Shown here: piece after piece, positions 27,326 to 37,893 of the stretch
Layout of the letters: each line of letters opens with the position of its first letter
Position numbering within the stretch: position 1 is the stretch's first letter
From: Marinobacter sp. EhC06
GTDB taxonomy: Bacteria; Pseudomonadota; Gammaproteobacteria; Pseudomonadales; Oleiphilaceae
Assembly (NCBI RefSeq): GCF_001650915.1
Contig: NZ_LXYO01000012.1
Span: 248,001-312,000, forward strand
DNA length: 64,000 nucleotides
Direction of reading: 5' to 3'
Program-made: the position numbers and the translations under genes
Notes under the pieces: model-generated
The model's input: only the letters and a program-made list of their open reading frames with translations
The model's database searches: none
What the model was told of the DNA's origin: nothing

Positions 27326-28933
27326 ATGACCATACTCCAAAGCAAAATCAATCCGCGGTCCGAAGAGTTCCAGGCCAACCAGGAATCCATGGCCCAGGCC
27401 GTAGCCGACCTGCGCGACAAAGTTTCAACCATCCAGCAAGGCGGCGGCCCCTCCTACCAGGAGCGCCACATCGCCCGTGGCAAGCTGCTCCCCAGAGAGC
27501 GCATCAACCGCCTCCTGGACGACGGCTCCCCGTTCCTGGAAATCGGCCAGTTCGCCGCCTACAACGTTTACGATGAAGAAGTCCCCGCTGCAGGCGTCAT
27601 CGCCGGCGTGGGCCGCGTCTCCGGCACCGAATGCATGATCATCGCCAACGACGCCACTGTAAAAGGCGGCAGCTACTACCCGCTGACCGTGAAAAAACAC
27701 CTGCGCGCCCAGGAAATCGCTCTGCAGAACCGCCTGCCGTGCATCTACCTGGTCGACTCCGGCGGCGCCAACCTGCCCCGCCAGGACGAAGTCTTCCCGG
27801 ATCGCGACCACTTCGGCCGCATCTTCTATAACCAGGCCCGCATGTCCGCCGACGACATTCCCCAGATCGCCGTCGTTATGGGCCTGTGCACCGCCGGTGG
27901 CGCCTACGTGCCCGCCATGGCGGACGAATCCATCATCGTCCGCAACCAGGGCACCATCTTCCTGGCTGGCCCGCCGCTGGTAAAAGCCGCCACCGGTGAA
28001 GTAGTGACCGCAGAAGACCTCGGTGGCGCCGACGTACACTGTAAAATCTCCGGTGTTGCCGACCACTACGCCGAGAACGACGCCCACGCCCTGGAAATCG
28101 CCCGGCGCAGCGTCTCCAACCTGAACCGTCGCAAGCCGACGGATGTGGAAATCCGCAAGCCCAAGGCACCGCTGTACGACGCCGAAGAAATCTACGGCAT
28201 CGTCGGCACCGACCTGCGCAAGCAGTTCGACGTGCGTGACGTCATCGCCCGCACCGTCGACGGTTCCGAGTTTGACGAATTCAAACGCTACTACGGCCAG
28301 ACCCTGGTGACCGGCTTTGCCCACATTCACGGCTACCCGGTGGGCATCATCGCCAACAACGGCATCCTGTTCAGCGAAGCCGCCCAGAAAGGCGCCCACT
28401 TCGTTGAGCTTTGCTGCCAGCGCAACATTCCGCTGCTGTTCCTGCAGAACATCACCGGCTTCATGGTCGGCCAGAAATACGAATCCGAAGGCATCGCCAA
28501 GCACGGCGCCAAGATGGTTATGGCCGTGGCCTGTGCCAACGTACCGAAGATCACCGTACTGATCGGTGGGTCTTTCGGGGCGGGCAACTACGGCATGTGC
28601 GGCCGGGCCTACAGCCCCGATTTCCTGTGGATGTGGCCAAACGCCCGTATCTCCGTCATGGGCGGCGAGCAGGCCGCCGGCGTTATGGCCACCGTTCGCC
28701 GCGAAGGTATGGAACGCAAGGGCCAGGAATGGAGCGCCGAGGAAGAGGCTGAATTCAAGCAGCCGATCATCGACACCTACGAACACCAGGGCCACCCCTA
28801 CTACGCCAGTGCGCGTCTCTGGGACGACGGCGTCATCGACCCGGCCCAGACCCGTGAAGTGGTTGCCCTGAGCCTGTCTGCCACCCTTAACCGACCCGCC
28901 AAGCCAACGCGCTTCGGCGTGTTCCGGATGTAA
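27326..28933 (+). CDS. liuB: 3-methylcrotonyl-CoA carboxylase, carboxyltransferase subunit
   Basis: A 535-residue carboxyltransferase (beta) subunit that moves the carboxyl group from biotin to 3-methylcrotonyl-CoA. Recognisable segments are [33 protein letters not shown] and [18 protein letters not shown], the last two forming the oxyanion pockets. The frame is open back to 27200 through the repeat, but the ATG at 27326 with AGGGAAA just upstream is the real start. Partner of the biotin subunit encoded two genes later. Confidence 0.94.
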   Translation: MTILQSKINPRSEEFQANQESMAQAVADLRDKVSTIQQGGGPSYQERHIARGKLLPRERINRLLDDGSPFLEIGQFAAYNVYDEEVPAAGVIAGVGRVSGTECMIIANDATVKGGSYYPLTVKKHLRAQEIALQNRLPCIYLVDSGGANLPRQDEVFPDRDHFGRIFYNQARMSADDIPQIAVVMGLCTAGGAYVPAMADESIIVRNQGTIFLAGPPLVKAATGEVVTAEDLGGADVHCKISGVADHYAENDAHALEIARRSVSNLNRRKPTDVEIRKPKAPLYDAEEIYGIVGTDLRKQFDVRDVIARTVDGSEFDEFKRYYGQTLVTGFAHIHGYPVGIIANNGILFSEAAQKGAHFVELCCQRNIPLLFLQNITGFMVGQKYESEGIAKHGAKMVMAVACANVPKITVLIGGSFGAGNYGMCGRAYSPDFLWMWPNARISVMGGEQAAGVMATVRREGMERKGQEWSAEEEAEFKQPIIDTYEHQGHPYYASARLWDDGVIDPAQTREVVALSLSATLNRPAKPTRFGVFRM

Positions 28934-28947
28934 TCGGGGAGACTGAC

Positions 28948-29754
28948 ATGACAGACAACGAATCCGCAGTTCTGCTCAGACACCGGTCCGAAGGCATTGC
29001 CGAGGTGGTTCTCAACCGCCCCGACAAGCGCAACGCCTTCGACGACGTGATCATCCAGCAGCTGATCAGCACCCTCACCGAAGTGAATGCCGACAACAGC
29101 GTGAAGGTCGTTATCCTGCGCTCCGAAGGCAAGCACTTCTCCGCAGGGGCCGACCTTGGCTGGATGCGCCGTATGGCCGAGAACAGCCGCCAGGAAAACC
29201 TGGACGATTCCCGGGAACTGGCGCGGCTGATGAACGTACTCAACCATCTGGCCAAGCCGGTGATCGGACTGGTACAGGGCGCTGCCTTCGGCGGCGCGGT
29301 GGGCCTTGCCGCCTGCTGCGACATCGTCATTGCCACCGAAAAATCCAGCTTCTGCCTCAGCGAAGTGAAGCTCGGCCTGATTCCGGCGGTGATCAGCCCC
29401 TACGTGGTGCGCGCTATTGGCGAGCGCCAGGCCCGGCGGTACTTCATCTCTGCCGAAGTGTTCACCGCAAAGCAGGCTCAGGAATACGGCCTTGTACACA
29501 TCGTCTGTGACGATGTCGACGCCATGGAAGCCCGCTGCAACGAAATGCTCCAGCAACTGGCCATGAACGGGCCCGAGGCCATGAAAGCCGCCAAGGACCT
29601 GGTATTCGCCGTCAGCCACAAGCCCATCAACGACGACGTGATTGACGACACGGCACACCGCATAGCGGATATCCGGGTGGGTGAAGAAGGACAGGAAGGG
29701 CTCAGCGCCTTCCTGAACAAGCGCAAGGCCAACTGGGTTCCGGAGGAAGAATAA
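28948..29754 (+). CDS. liuC: Methylglutaconyl-CoA hydratase
   Basis: A 268-residue crotonase-fold enzyme. The oxyanion-hole segments are SEGKHFSAGADLGWM and GAAFGGAVGLAACCDIV, and the Glu-containing segment is SEVKLGLIPAVISPYV. Between the two carboxylase subunit genes, it should hydrate 3-methylglutaconyl-CoA to HMG-CoA. It starts 15 bases after liuB and ends 2 bases before liuD. Confidence 0.9.
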   Translation: MTDNESAVLLRHRSEGIAEVVLNRPDKRNAFDDVIIQQLISTLTEVNADNSVKVVILRSEGKHFSAGADLGWMRRMAENSRQENLDDSRELARLMNVLNHLAKPVIGLVQGAAFGGAVGLAACCDIVIATEKSSFCLSEVKLGLIPAVISPYVVRAIGERQARRYFISAEVFTAKQAQEYGLVHIVCDDVDAMEARCNEMLQQLAMNGPEAMKAAKDLVFAVSHKPINDDVIDDTAHRIADIRVGEEGQEGLSAFLNKRKANWVPEEE

Positions 29755-29756
29755 CA

Positions 29757-31766
29757 ATGTTCAGCAAGATACTGATCGCCAACCGGGGCGAAATCGCCTG
29801 CCGGATCATACAAACCGCCCACCGCATGGGCATTCGCGTTGTCGCCGTCTATTCAGAGGCCGACGCCAATGCACGGCACGTGGCCATGGCCGACGAAGCC
29901 TTCCACATCGGCCCCGCACCCAGCTCCGAGAGCTACCTGCGGGCCGAAAAGATCATCGAGATTGCCAAAAAGAGCGGTGCCCAGGCCATCCACCCGGGTT
30001 ACGGTTTCCTTTCGGAAAACACCGGGTTTGCCGAATCCTGTGAAGCCAACAACATTGTCTTCATCGGCCCGCCCTCCTCGGCCATCGCTGCCATGGGCTC
30101 CAAGTCCGCGGCCAAGGCCATCATGGAAAAGGCTGGCGTGCCGCTGGTGCCCGGTTACCACGGCGACGACCAGTCTGTTGAAACCCTGCGGGCCGAAGCC
30201 GAGAAATGCGGCTTCCCCTTGCTGCTCAAGGCTGTTGCCGGCGGCGGTGGCAAAGGCATGCGCGTGGTGAATAACATGGGCGAGTTCGACGATGCCCTGG
30301 CGGCCGCCAAGCGCGAAGCCCAGAACGCCTTCGGCAACCCGGACATGCTGATCGAACGCTACCTGACCCAGCCACGGCACGTGGAGATTCAGGTGTTCTG
30401 CGACAAGGATGGCAAGGGCGTGTACCTGGCCGAGCGTGACTGCTCCGTGCAGCGCCGCCACCAGAAAGTCCTGGAAGAAGCCCCGGCCCCCGGCCTGAGC
30501 GAAGACACCCGCAAGGCCATGGGTGAGGCCGCCGTGCGCGCCGCCCAGGCCATCAACTATGTGGGTGCCGGCACCGTTGAATTCCTGTACGACGTGGATG
30601 GTTCCTTCTTCTTCATGGAGATGAACACCCGACTGCAGGTCGAGCACCCGGTGACCGAGATGGTTACCGGCCAGGATCTGGTGGAGTGGCAGCTGAAAGT
30701 GGCCTGGGGTGATGCCCTGCCACTGGAACAGTCCCAGGTGAAAACCCGGGGCCACGCCCTGGAAGCGCGGATCTACGCCGAGGACCCGGACCAGGACTTC
30801 CTGCCGGCCACCGGCAACCTGCGCTACCTGAGCACTCCGGATGAAAGCGCCCACGTGCGGGTCGACACCGGTGTGACCGAAGGCGACGACATCAGCATCC
30901 ACTACGACCCCATGATCGCCAAGCTGATCGTGTGGGACGAAACCCGCGACCAGGCCATCAACCGCATGGTCCAGGCCCTTGAGCATTACCGCATTGCCGG
31001 CGTGAAGACCAACATCCGGTTCCTGCACGCCCTGGCCGACGCCCAGCCGTTCCGGGAGGCAGACCTGACTACCGGTTTCATCGAGGATCACCGGGAGTTG
31101 CTGTTCCCGAAATCCAAGCTGGATACCCACAAGGCCCTGGTACTGGCCGCCGGTTTTGTACTGGAGCAGCGCAAATCCCGGGAAGTCGTAAGCACCGACC
31201 CCTGGTCACCGTTCGGCCGCCAGAACAGCTGGCGCATGAACTCCGAATACGCCCAGCCACTGCAACTGCAGGTTGGTGAAGAGATTCACGACCTCAAGGT
31301 ACTGGAGCGCGATGACCGTTATCAGGTGTATGTGGGCGACAGCGTCTACAACCTCACCGCCCGCCTGGACGACGATTATCTGCAGGCGGTCATCAACGGC
31401 CACCGCATCAGCATCCACGGCAACCTGCACAACGACCAACTGGTGCTGTTCTACGAAGGCGATACCTTCAACTGCAACGTGTACAAGGAAAGCTACGGCT
31501 TCGAGGAAATGGCCGGCGACGGCAGCCTGGCCGCGCCCATGAACGGCGCCATCGTCGCCGTGCAGGCCAAGGTCGGCGACAAGGTCACCGCTGGCCAGAG
31601 CCTGGTAATCATGGAAGCCATGAAGATGGAACACGCCATCAAGGCCCCGGCCGACGGCGTGGTCACCGAGATCTTCTTCGCCGAGGGCGACCAGGTTTCC
31701 GAAGGTGCTGAGCTAATTGCCATTGAGGTGAACGACCCTGAAGCGAAACAAGAGGAGGCAGGCTGA
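29757..31766 (+). CDS. liuD: 3-methylcrotonyl-CoA carboxylase, biotin subunit
   Basis: A 669-residue alpha subunit. The biotin carboxylase part runs from [14 protein letters not shown] through the ATP-grasp [10 protein letters not shown] and [15 protein letters not shown] middle linker domain follows, then a biotinyl domain with the modified Lys in [15 protein letters not shown] (about residue 624). It carboxylates its own biotin for LiuB. The stop codon shares one base with the start of liuE (TGATG), so translation is probably coupled. Confidence 0.95.
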   Translation: MFSKILIANRGEIACRIIQTAHRMGIRVVAVYSEADANARHVAMADEAFHIGPAPSSESYLRAEKIIEIAKKSGAQAIHPGYGFLSENTGFAESCEANNIVFIGPPSSAIAAMGSKSAAKAIMEKAGVPLVPGYHGDDQSVETLRAEAEKCGFPLLLKAVAGGGGKGMRVVNNMGEFDDALAAAKREAQNAFGNPDMLIERYLTQPRHVEIQVFCDKDGKGVYLAERDCSVQRRHQKVLEEAPAPGLSEDTRKAMGEAAVRAAQAINYVGAGTVEFLYDVDGSFFFMEMNTRLQVEHPVTEMVTGQDLVEWQLKVAWGDALPLEQSQVKTRGHALEARIYAEDPDQDFLPATGNLRYLSTPDESAHVRVDTGVTEGDDISIHYDPMIAKLIVWDETRDQAINRMVQALEHYRIAGVKTNIRFLHALADAQPFREADLTTGFIEDHRELLFPKSKLDTHKALVLAAGFVLEQRKSREVVSTDPWSPFGRQNSWRMNSEYAQPLQLQVGEEIHDLKVLERDDRYQVYVGDSVYNLTARLDDDYLQAVINGHRISIHGNLHNDQLVLFYEGDTFNCNVYKESYGFEEMAGDGSLAAPMNGAIVAVQAKVGDKVTAGQSLVIMEAMKMEHAIKAPADGVVTEIFFAEGDQVSEGAELIAIEVNDPEAKQEEAG

Positions 31767-32674
31767 TGGCCTTTCCCAAACAGGTTCGCCTGGTTGAGAT
31801 GAGCCCCCGGGACGGACTCCAGAACGAGCCCGGCCCGGTGATCGCCACCGCCATCAAAACCGGGCTGATCGATCGCCTGGCAGACAGCGGCCTGAGCCAC
31901 ATCGAGGCCGCCAGCTTCGTGTCCCCGAAATGGGTGCCACAAATGGGCGACGCCGCCGAAGTTATGGCCGGCATCAACCGCAAGGCTGGCGTTTGCTACT
32001 CCGCCCTCACCCCGAACCTGAAAGGGTTTGAAGGGGCACTGGCAGCGAAGGCCGACGAAGTGGCCGTGTTCGGCGCCGCGTCCGAATCCTTCACCAAAAA
32101 GAACATCAACTGCACCATCGCCGAAAGCCTCGAACGCTTCGCCCCGGTGGTGGAAGAAGCCCGCAAACACGGCATGCCCGTGCGCGGCTACGTCTCCACC
32201 GTGATGGGTTGCCCCTACGAAGGCGACATCGCCCCGGAACAGGTGGCCACCGTGGCCAAAGCCCTGTACGACATGGGCTGCCACGAAATCTCCCTGGGCG
32301 ACACCATTGGCGTAGGCACACCGATCAAAGCCAAACGCATGCTCGAAGCCGTCGCTGCGCACGTGCCCATGGATAAACTGGCTGCGCACTTCCACGACAC
32401 CTACGGCCAGGCACTGGCCAACCTGTATGCGGTACTGGAAGAAGGCGTCAGCGTCATCGATGCCTCCGTCGCCGGCCTCGGCGGCTGCCCCTACGCCAAG
32501 GGTGCCTCGGGCAACGTAGCCACCGAAGACGTGCTATACCTGCTTAACGGCCTTGGCATCAAAACCGGCGTCGATCTTGAAAAGCTTGTCGCCACAGGCG
32601 ACTGGATCTGTGGCCAGCTGAACCGCCACAACGGTTCCAAAGTCGGCCAGGCACTAGGCGGCAACTGCCAATGA
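31766..32674 (+). CDS. liuE: Hydroxymethylglutaryl-CoA lyase
   Basis: A 302-residue TIM-barrel lyase splitting HMG-CoA into acetoacetate and acetyl-CoA, the last step of leucine breakdown. Present are the N-terminal [14 protein letters not shown] with the catalytic Arg-Asp and the Cys loop [19 protein letters not shown]. The metal His pair is in [14 protein letters not shown]. Last of the five core liu genes. A type C palindrome follows 6 bases after the stop. Confidence 0.95.
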   Translation: MAFPKQVRLVEMSPRDGLQNEPGPVIATAIKTGLIDRLADSGLSHIEAASFVSPKWVPQMGDAAEVMAGINRKAGVCYSALTPNLKGFEGALAAKADEVAVFGAASESFTKKNINCTIAESLERFAPVVEEARKHGMPVRGYVSTVMGCPYEGDIAPEQVATVAKALYDMGCHEISLGDTIGVGTPIKAKRMLEAVAAHVPMDKLAAHFHDTYGQALANLYAVLEEGVSVIDASVAGLGGCPYAKGASGNVATEDVLYLLNGLGIKTGVDLEKLVATGDWICGQLNRHNGSKVGQALGGNCQ

Positions 32675-32680
32675 TCAAAT

Positions 32681-32786
32681 TGGCGGGCGGGAACAGCTTC
32701 CCAGGACTGTCTGCAGCATGGATGCTGCAGTCAAGCTTACAGGGACGTATTTACAGCGTGTCCTGGGAAGCTGTTCCCGCCCGCCA
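32681..32786. repeat. Three-stem palindromic repeat, type C, copy 2
   Basis: Perfect 26-bp outer arms (32681-32706 and 32761-32786) around CTGCAGCAT-gg-ATGCTGCAG (32711-32730) and a weaker second hairpin. The stems differ in sequence from copy 1 at 27190 but keep complementarity, while the loop and joint bases are shared. This pattern suggests the structure is what is kept. No T-run follows, so it is not a plain terminator. Confidence 0.8.
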
Positions 32787-32817
32787 AAGCACCGAACAAG
32801 AAGGCTAGGAGCCAAGA

Positions 32818-33393
32818 ATGAGCAAGAAAAACGTAGTCGCCCTGGATCTCCCCATCCCGGAGATCAGCGAGATGCCAGAGGACACCCAGAAGTACTTCCA
32901 GATCTGCCAGGAAAAGCTGGGCATGATCCCGAACGTACTCACCGCCTACAGCCAGAACCTCAAACAACTGGAAGGTTTCACCCGCCTGTACAACGAGCTG
33001 ATGCTTGGCGAGGGTGAACTCTCCAAACTGGAGCGGGAAATGGTCGCCGTGGTGGTCTCCTCCGAGAACAAATGCTTCTACTGCCTGGTTGCTCACGGCG
33101 CCGCCGTGCGGGTCCTGAGCGGCGATCCCCAGCTGGGTGAGCATATGGTGATGAACTACCGCAGCGCCAAGCTCGACAAGCGCCAGCGGGCCATGCTGGA
33201 TTTTGCATCCCACCTTACCCGCTCACCGGCCACCGTCACCGAAGACCACATCCAGGCCCTGCGGGATGCCGGTCTCAGCGACCGCGGCATCTGGGATCTC
33301 AGCAACCTGATCGGTTTCTACAACATGTCCAACCGCGTGGCGATTGCCAGCGATATGCAACCCAACCCCGAATATCACAGTCAGAGTCGCTAG
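32818..33393 (+). CDS. Peroxidase-related protein (AhpD/carboxymuconolactone decarboxylase-like)
   Basis: A 191-residue all-helical protein of the AhpD-like superfamily. The redox motif is CFYCLVAHGAAV (CxxC with a nearby His, about residue 83), as in the uncharacterised peroxidase-related subfamily. Substrate unknown. It has its own ribosome site (AGGAG 7 bases upstream) and lies between liuE and the acyl-CoA synthetase gene, so it may be read with them. A role in detoxifying peroxides formed by acyl-CoA oxidation is possible but unproven. Confidence 0.8.
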   Translation: MSKKNVVALDLPIPEISEMPEDTQKYFQICQEKLGMIPNVLTAYSQNLKQLEGFTRLYNELMLGEGELSKLEREMVAVVVSSENKCFYCLVAHGAAVRVLSGDPQLGEHMVMNYRSAKLDKRQRAMLDFASHLTRSPATVTEDHIQALRDAGLSDRGIWDLSNLIGFYNMSNRVAIASDMQPNPEYHSQSR

Positions 33394-33445
33394 CAGGTAA
33401 ACCACCCTGCTCGCCCTCGAATACAAAAACAATGGAGGCAGAGAT

Positions 33446-35134
33446 ATGAGCAAGACTCTACCAAGTTATACAAGCGGAACCGCGGAAAAGCCCCTGCTGG
33501 GCATGACCATCGGCGAAATGCTAGACCGCACCGCCGAGAAGTACCCGGACAACGAAGCCCTCGTGTGCCTGCACCAGGACATTCGCTGGACCTACAAAGA
33601 ATTTGTTGAAAAGGTCGACGAAGCCGCCCGAGCCTTCATGGCCATTGGCGTGAAACGCGGCGATCGCGTCGGCATCTGGTCGCCCAACCGGTACGAGTGG
33701 ACCGTTACCCAGTTTGCCACCGCCAAAGTCGGCGCCATCCTGGTGAACATCAACCCGGCCTACGGCGTGCACGAACTGCAATACGCCCTGAACCTGGCCG
33801 GCATCACCACCCTGGTAACGGCAGACACCTTCAAAGCCTCAAACTACCGCGAGATGATCTACGAGCTGGCTCCGGAGCTGAAGCGCAGCACCCCCGGCAA
33901 GCTCAAGGCCGACCACGTACCCGAGCTGCGTGCCGTGATCAACGTGCATGAAGACAAACACGACGGCATGTGGACCTGGAAGGAATTCCTCGGCTTTGCC
34001 AGCGACATTTCTGAAGACGATCTGAACAAGCGCCAGGGCGAACTGCAGTTCGATGATCCCATCAACATCCAGTTCACCTCCGGCACCACCGGTAACCCGA
34101 AAGGCGCCACCCTCACCCACCACAACATCCTCAACAACGGGTACTTTGTGGGCGAGAGCCAGCTCCTGACAGAAAAAGACCGCCTGGTGATTCCGGTGCC
34201 CCTGTACCACTGCTTCGGCATGGTCATGGGCAACCTGGGCTGCATCACCCACGGATCCACCATGATCTACCCCGGCGAAGGTTTCGAGCCCAAGTCCGTC
34301 TTGCAGGCCGTGCACCAGGAGAAGGCCACCGCCCTGTACGGCGTGCCTACTATGTTCATCGCCGAACTGGCCGAGCCGGAGTTCGAGACCTACGACCTCT
34401 CCACCCTGCGCACCGGCATCATGGCTGGCTCCATCTGCCCGGCCGAGGTGATGAAGAAGGTTAACGGCAAGATGAACATGAAAGAGGTTCAGATTGCCTA
34501 CGGCATGACCGAAACCAGCCCGGTTTCCACCCAGACCAGCTCACTGGACCCGTTCGAGAAGCAGGTGACCACCGTGGGCCGCACCCAGCCGCACCTGGAA
34601 ACCAAGATTGTCGATCCAGGCACCGGCAACGTGGTTCCGCGCGGGGAGATCGGTGAACTTTGCACCCGTGGCTACAGCGTGATGCTGAAGTATTGGAACA
34701 ACGAAGAGAAAACCCGCGAAGCCATCGACGATGCTGGCTGGATGCACACCGGTGACCTGGCCACCATGGACGAAGAGGGCTACATCCAGATCGTTGGCCG
34801 CATCAAGGACATGGTCATCCGCGGTGGTGAGAACATCTACCCGAAAGAAATCGAAGAGTTCCTCTACACCCACCCGGCCATCGAAGAAGTACAGGTAACC
34901 GGCATTCCCGATGACAAATACGGCGAAGAGCTGATTGCCTGGGTGAAGCTGGCTCCCGACGCGGCGCCGGTAACGGCCGAGGACCTGCAGGCCTTCTGCA
35001 AGGGCAAGATCGCTCACTTCAAGATCCCGAAGAACTACAAGTTCGTGGATGAATTCCCGATGACCGTCACCGGGAAGATCCAGAAGTTCAAGATGCGGGA
35101 GATTTCAATCGAGGAGATGGGGTTGAAGAAGTAA
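33446..35134 (+). CDS. AMP-binding acyl-CoA synthetase
   Basis: A 562-residue adenylate-forming ligase that activates a carboxylic acid to its CoA thioester. Motifs: P-loop-like [64 protein letters not shown] and the C-terminal catalytic Lys in [14 protein letters not shown]. Position at the end of the liu cluster suggests activation of a short, branched or related acid (possibly acetoacetate or isovalerate). Family resemblance alone would equally allow a medium- or long-chain fatty acid. Confidence 0.88.
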   Translation: MSKTLPSYTSGTAEKPLLGMTIGEMLDRTAEKYPDNEALVCLHQDIRWTYKEFVEKVDEAARAFMAIGVKRGDRVGIWSPNRYEWTVTQFATAKVGAILVNINPAYGVHELQYALNLAGITTLVTADTFKASNYREMIYELAPELKRSTPGKLKADHVPELRAVINVHEDKHDGMWTWKEFLGFASDISEDDLNKRQGELQFDDPINIQFTSGTTGNPKGATLTHHNILNNGYFVGESQLLTEKDRLVIPVPLYHCFGMVMGNLGCITHGSTMIYPGEGFEPKSVLQAVHQEKATALYGVPTMFIAELAEPEFETYDLSTLRTGIMAGSICPAEVMKKVNGKMNMKEVQIAYGMTETSPVSTQTSSLDPFEKQVTTVGRTQPHLETKIVDPGTGNVVPRGEIGELCTRGYSVMLKYWNNEEKTREAIDDAGWMHTGDLATMDEEGYIQIVGRIKDMVIRGGENIYPKEIEEFLYTHPAIEEVQVTGIPDDKYGEELIAWVKLAPDAAPVTAEDLQAFCKGKIAHFKIPKNYKFVDEFPMTVTGKIQKFKMREISIEEMGLKK

Positions 35135-35165
35135 GGCTCCCGCCCTTTCACTCCCTCCAACTACA

Positions 35166-35187
35166 GACCCCGGCTTATGTCGGGGTT
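35166..35187 (+). terminator. Putative intrinsic terminator after the liu cluster
   Basis: GACCCCG and CGGGGTT arms around an 8-base loop (GCTTATGT), followed by TTTGTGCTTTG. The T-run is interrupted, so strength is uncertain. It lies 32 bases after the synthetase stop. Confidence 0.6.
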
Positions 35188-35366
35188 TGTGCTTTGTGTA
35201 GTCCGCGTATGGGCTCCCAGAGAAAGTGGAATCACGGAGCGGGGGTACGGCATTTAAGCTTCCTTGCCGCAAAAAAACCGCACGATTGTCGAAAACCGCA
35301 GTGCCCAACCGACTACCCGATGAGCCTGTCAAAGGTTTTAATGAAACAGCGATCGGGAGAAACGCC

Positions 35367-35759
35367 ATGAAATATATGCTGTTGGCCTACGGAAACGAAG
35401 AAAAGTTCAACCAGATGAGCAAAGAAGAGCTGGCCGAGATTGGGGAGAAGTGCAAGGGCTTCGACGCCGAGATGCAGGCGGCGGGCGAGGTCACCTGGGG
35501 CGGCAGCCTGAGCTGGGAATCGAAGTCTATGCGTCTCAAGGACGGCCAACTGTTAGTCACCGACGGGCCGTTCACGGAAACCAAAGAGGTCGTTGGCGGC
35601 GTGGTGATCATCGAAGCGCCGGACTTCGACGCAGCGGTGAAGCTCGCCTCACTGCATCCGGCAGCGCGTATGGGCGAGGAGCTGGGCTGGGGCATCGAAC
35701 TCCGCCCGATGGACTACTGCCCCGCGATCCGTGAGGCGGAGGCTGCGCGCGGCGAGTAG
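35367..35759 (+). CDS. YCII-related (DGPF-domain) protein
   Basis: A 130-residue protein of the YCII/DGPF family, a ferredoxin-like fold. The hallmark VTDGPFTETKEVVGG is at about residues 60-74. Biochemical role unknown. The frame extends upstream to 35226, but the ATG at 35367 with GGGAGA 7 bases upstream begins the conserved domain. Family members usually sit beside an ECF sigma factor gene; here that place holds an aldo/keto reductase remnant, so the partner may have been lost. Confidence 0.85.
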   Translation: MKYMLLAYGNEEKFNQMSKEELAEIGEKCKGFDAEMQAAGEVTWGGSLSWESKSMRLKDGQLLVTDGPFTETKEVVGGVVIIEAPDFDAAVKLASLHPAARMGEELGWGIELRPMDYCPAIREAEAARGE

Positions 35760-35761
35760 GG

Positions 35762-36100
35762 ATGACCGGGCGGGCAATCCCCCTCAAACACCACTCTCGG
35801 GAGCGCGGCAGTGCTGTCATCGCCGTGATGCGGGAGATTGCCACCGGCAAGAAGGTCGATGGCCAGCCCGTCAGCGTGGCTCAGATTGCGCTTGCCTGGC
35901 TGTTGCACCAGGACGCCGTGACCAGCGTTATTGTCGGAGCCAAGCGGATAGACCAGTTGCGGGACAATCTCCTGGCGGCACAGATCCGGTTCTCAACTGA
36001 CGAACTGGCGGCCCTGGATGAAGTCAGCCGCCTGCCGGCGGAGTATCCGGGCTGGATGCTGGAGCGACAGGGGGAGTATCGGGCACATATGAAGGCATGA
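35762..36100 (+). pseudogene. Aldo/keto reductase, C-terminal remnant
   Basis: 112 codons matching only the C-terminal third of an aldo/keto reductase (VSVAQIALAWLLHQDAVTSV, then VGAKRIDQLRDNL, then DELAALDEVSRLP). The barrel's cofactor-binding start, the catalytic Tyr and the Lys/His region are missing. It begins 2 bases after the YCII gene, so a deletion probably joined the two. Unlikely to be functional. Confidence 0.75.
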
Positions 36101-36454
36101 TATTCGACCTGGAAGAGCCTTAGAAAGCAGAACGCGGAGCATCAGGAGGATCAGGCGTTTTATCTCAAGCACGATCTGAGCGACCAGGCGATCTGTTCGC
36201 TAGCGACTTGGCTGGTGAGTATCCGCCGGGAGGTAGACAGCCTGATTCGCAACATCGAGAAGTGGCTTGAGGAGTCTGACGCTTTCATCCATTGTGTTCG
36301 CGACGGCGGGTATTCGCTGCCAAGGTTACAGCCGATCGATAGCGTTTTCGCCTTGAAAACAAGGGGTTTGTCCCAATATTGGGACTTGAACGCTTGCCTT
36401 CGCCCGCTGGCCGGGCGGACGCCCTTCTTTATGCAACCACATCAGGGAAAGATT
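36101..36454 (+). other. Gene-free stretch with an open but unrecognised frame
   Basis: One frame stays open from the remnant's stop (36098) into lemA and reads like protein (DLSDQAICSLATWLV, EVDSLIRNIEKWLEESD), but no start with a ribosome site is seen and I do not recognise it. It may be debris from the same rearrangement that truncated the aldo/keto reductase. An 8-bp palindrome, CGCCCGCTGGCCGGGCG, lies at about 36405-36421. Confidence 0.4.
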
Positions 36455-37075
36455 ATGACCGGAACCCTCCACACTCCGTTTCAACAACGGAACTTCTGGC
36501 GGCTGACCTCGCTGATGGCGTTGGTTCTTTTTCTTAGCGGCTGTGGGATCAATAACATCCCCACCTACGATGAGCGAGTGACCGCAGCCTGGGCTCAGGT
36601 GGAAAACCAGTACCAGCGCCGGGCAGACCTGATTCCCAATCTTGTGGAAACCGTAAAGGGTTTCGCCGCGCAGGAGCAGGAAACTCTCACTGCGGTGATT
36701 GAGGCGCGCTCGAAAGCGACATCAATCCAGGTAGACGAGAGCATTCTCAACAATCCCGAGAAGCTCAAGCAGTTCCAGCAGGCCCAGGGTGAGCTCAGCA
36801 GTGCCCTGAGCCGACTGATGGCGGTTTCAGAACGCTACCCGGACCTGAAATCGAATCAGAACTTCCTGGCGCTTCAGTCCCAGCTTGAGGGCACAGAAAA
36901 CCGTATTGCCGTCGCGCGGCGGGACTTCATCCAAGCGGTGGAGCGGTACAACACCGAACTGCGAACCTTCCCGGGCAAGATCTGGCACAGCCTGCTGTAC
37001 AGCGATCTCGAGCCCCGCGCCAACTTCGAAGCCACCACAGAAAACGCGGATGAAGCACCCGCGGTGGAATTCTGA
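36455..37075 (+). CDS. lemA: LemA family lipoprotein
   Basis: A 206-residue protein with an N-terminal signal and lipobox (LMALVLFLSGCG, Cys near residue 30), then a long helical LemA domain (NQYQRRADLIPNLVETVKG, ARRDFIQAVERYNTELRTFP). The function of LemA is unclear; it is a membrane-associated helical-bundle protein often paired with TPM-domain proteins, as here. The start at 36455 has AGGGAAA 4 bases upstream; an upstream in-frame GTG would destroy the signal peptide. Its stop overlaps the next start as TGATG. Confidence 0.9.
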   Translation: MTGTLHTPFQQRNFWRLTSLMALVLFLSGCGINNIPTYDERVTAAWAQVENQYQRRADLIPNLVETVKGFAAQEQETLTAVIEARSKATSIQVDESILNNPEKLKQFQQAQGELSSALSRLMAVSERYPDLKSNQNFLALQSQLEGTENRIAVARRDFIQAVERYNTELRTFPGKIWHSLLYSDLEPRANFEATTENADEAPAVEF

Positions 37076-37833
37076 TGGTTGTCCAGCTCAACAAGAGTCT
37101 GTTACTGGCATTGCTGGTGTTGCTGCCAGCTACCGTCTGGGCTCAGTCCACGCCGGAATTTCCCGAACTGACTGGCCGGGTGGTAGACCGGGCGGAGATG
37201 CTGTCTCCCGAGGTGGAATCGCGCCTGAGCCAGATGCTCCAGGCCCATGAACAGGCAAGCACCGAACAGGTAGTGGTGGTTACCCTGCCGAACTTGCAAG
37301 GTTATCCGATTGAGGATTTCGGCTACCAGCTGGGCCGGCACTGGGGTATCGGCCAGAAGGGCGAGGACAACGGCGCGCTGCTGATCGTGGCGGAGGAAGA
37401 ACGCAAAATCCGCATCGAGGTGGGCTATGGTCTTGAAGGCCGGCTTACTGATGCCGACTCCTCGGTCATCATCAATCGCATTATTACCCCGGCGTTCCGT
37501 CAGGGGGATTTTCAGGCCGGTATCGTTAACGGCGCCGCCGCCATGATCCAGGTACTCGGCGGCGAGCCCATGGCAGCTCCGCAGAGTCAGCAACCCGTTG
37601 CACTGCAGGAGAAGCCCAAAGCCGGTATGGTCGCGCTGTTCTTCATCATCATGATGGCGGTGGTGTTCTTTATCGGCAGCCGCGGTGGCCGTGGTGGCCG
37701 CGGAGGTGCTGCGCTGTTAGGGGCAGCATTGCTGGGTGGCGCCATGGGCGGCCGGGGCGGAGGCTTCGGCGGTGGCGGCTTTGGTGGCGGCGGAGGCGGC
37801 TTTGGCGGCGGCGGTGCCTCCGGTGGCTGGTAG
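37075..37833 (+). CDS. TPM-domain protein with Gly-rich tail (YgcG type)
   Basis: A 252-residue protein: signal peptide (LLALLVLLPATVWAQ), a periplasmic TPM domain (about 28-165; FPELTGRVVDRAEMLSP, then KIRIEVGYGLEGRLTDADS), a transmembrane helix (about 183-200, VALFFIIMMAVVFFIG) and an extreme glycine-rich tail (GGRGGGFGGGGFGGG). Such domains are called phosphatase-like in plants; the bacterial role is not settled. Coupled to lemA and followed by a second TPM gene. Confidence 0.88.
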   Translation: MVVQLNKSLLLALLVLLPATVWAQSTPEFPELTGRVVDRAEMLSPEVESRLSQMLQAHEQASTEQVVVVTLPNLQGYPIEDFGYQLGRHWGIGQKGEDNGALLIVAEEERKIRIEVGYGLEGRLTDADSSVIINRIITPAFRQGDFQAGIVNGAAAMIQVLGGEPMAAPQSQQPVALQEKPKAGMVALFFIIMMAVVFFIGSRGGRGGRGGAALLGAALLGGAMGGRGGGFGGGGFGGGGGGFGGGGASGGW

Positions 37834-37893
37834 CGCCACATGGGCATGCTCGCGCGCTGAATCCCCTCACCTGACAATGAGAATGGCACAATC

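Noticed and set aside
27425..28795. Long open frame (456 codons) antisense to liuB
   Set aside because: High-GC mirror of a strongly conserved carboxyltransferase gene; its translation shows no recognisable domain and is biased to G, A and V. The same applies to antisense frames at 29853-31130, 12672-13856, 9245-10474, 22135-23406, 23768-24886 and 40590-41786.
37690..37833. Glycine-codon repeats (GGCGGC type) as a tandem repeat element
   Set aside because: They encode the glycine-rich tail normal for this TPM protein type.
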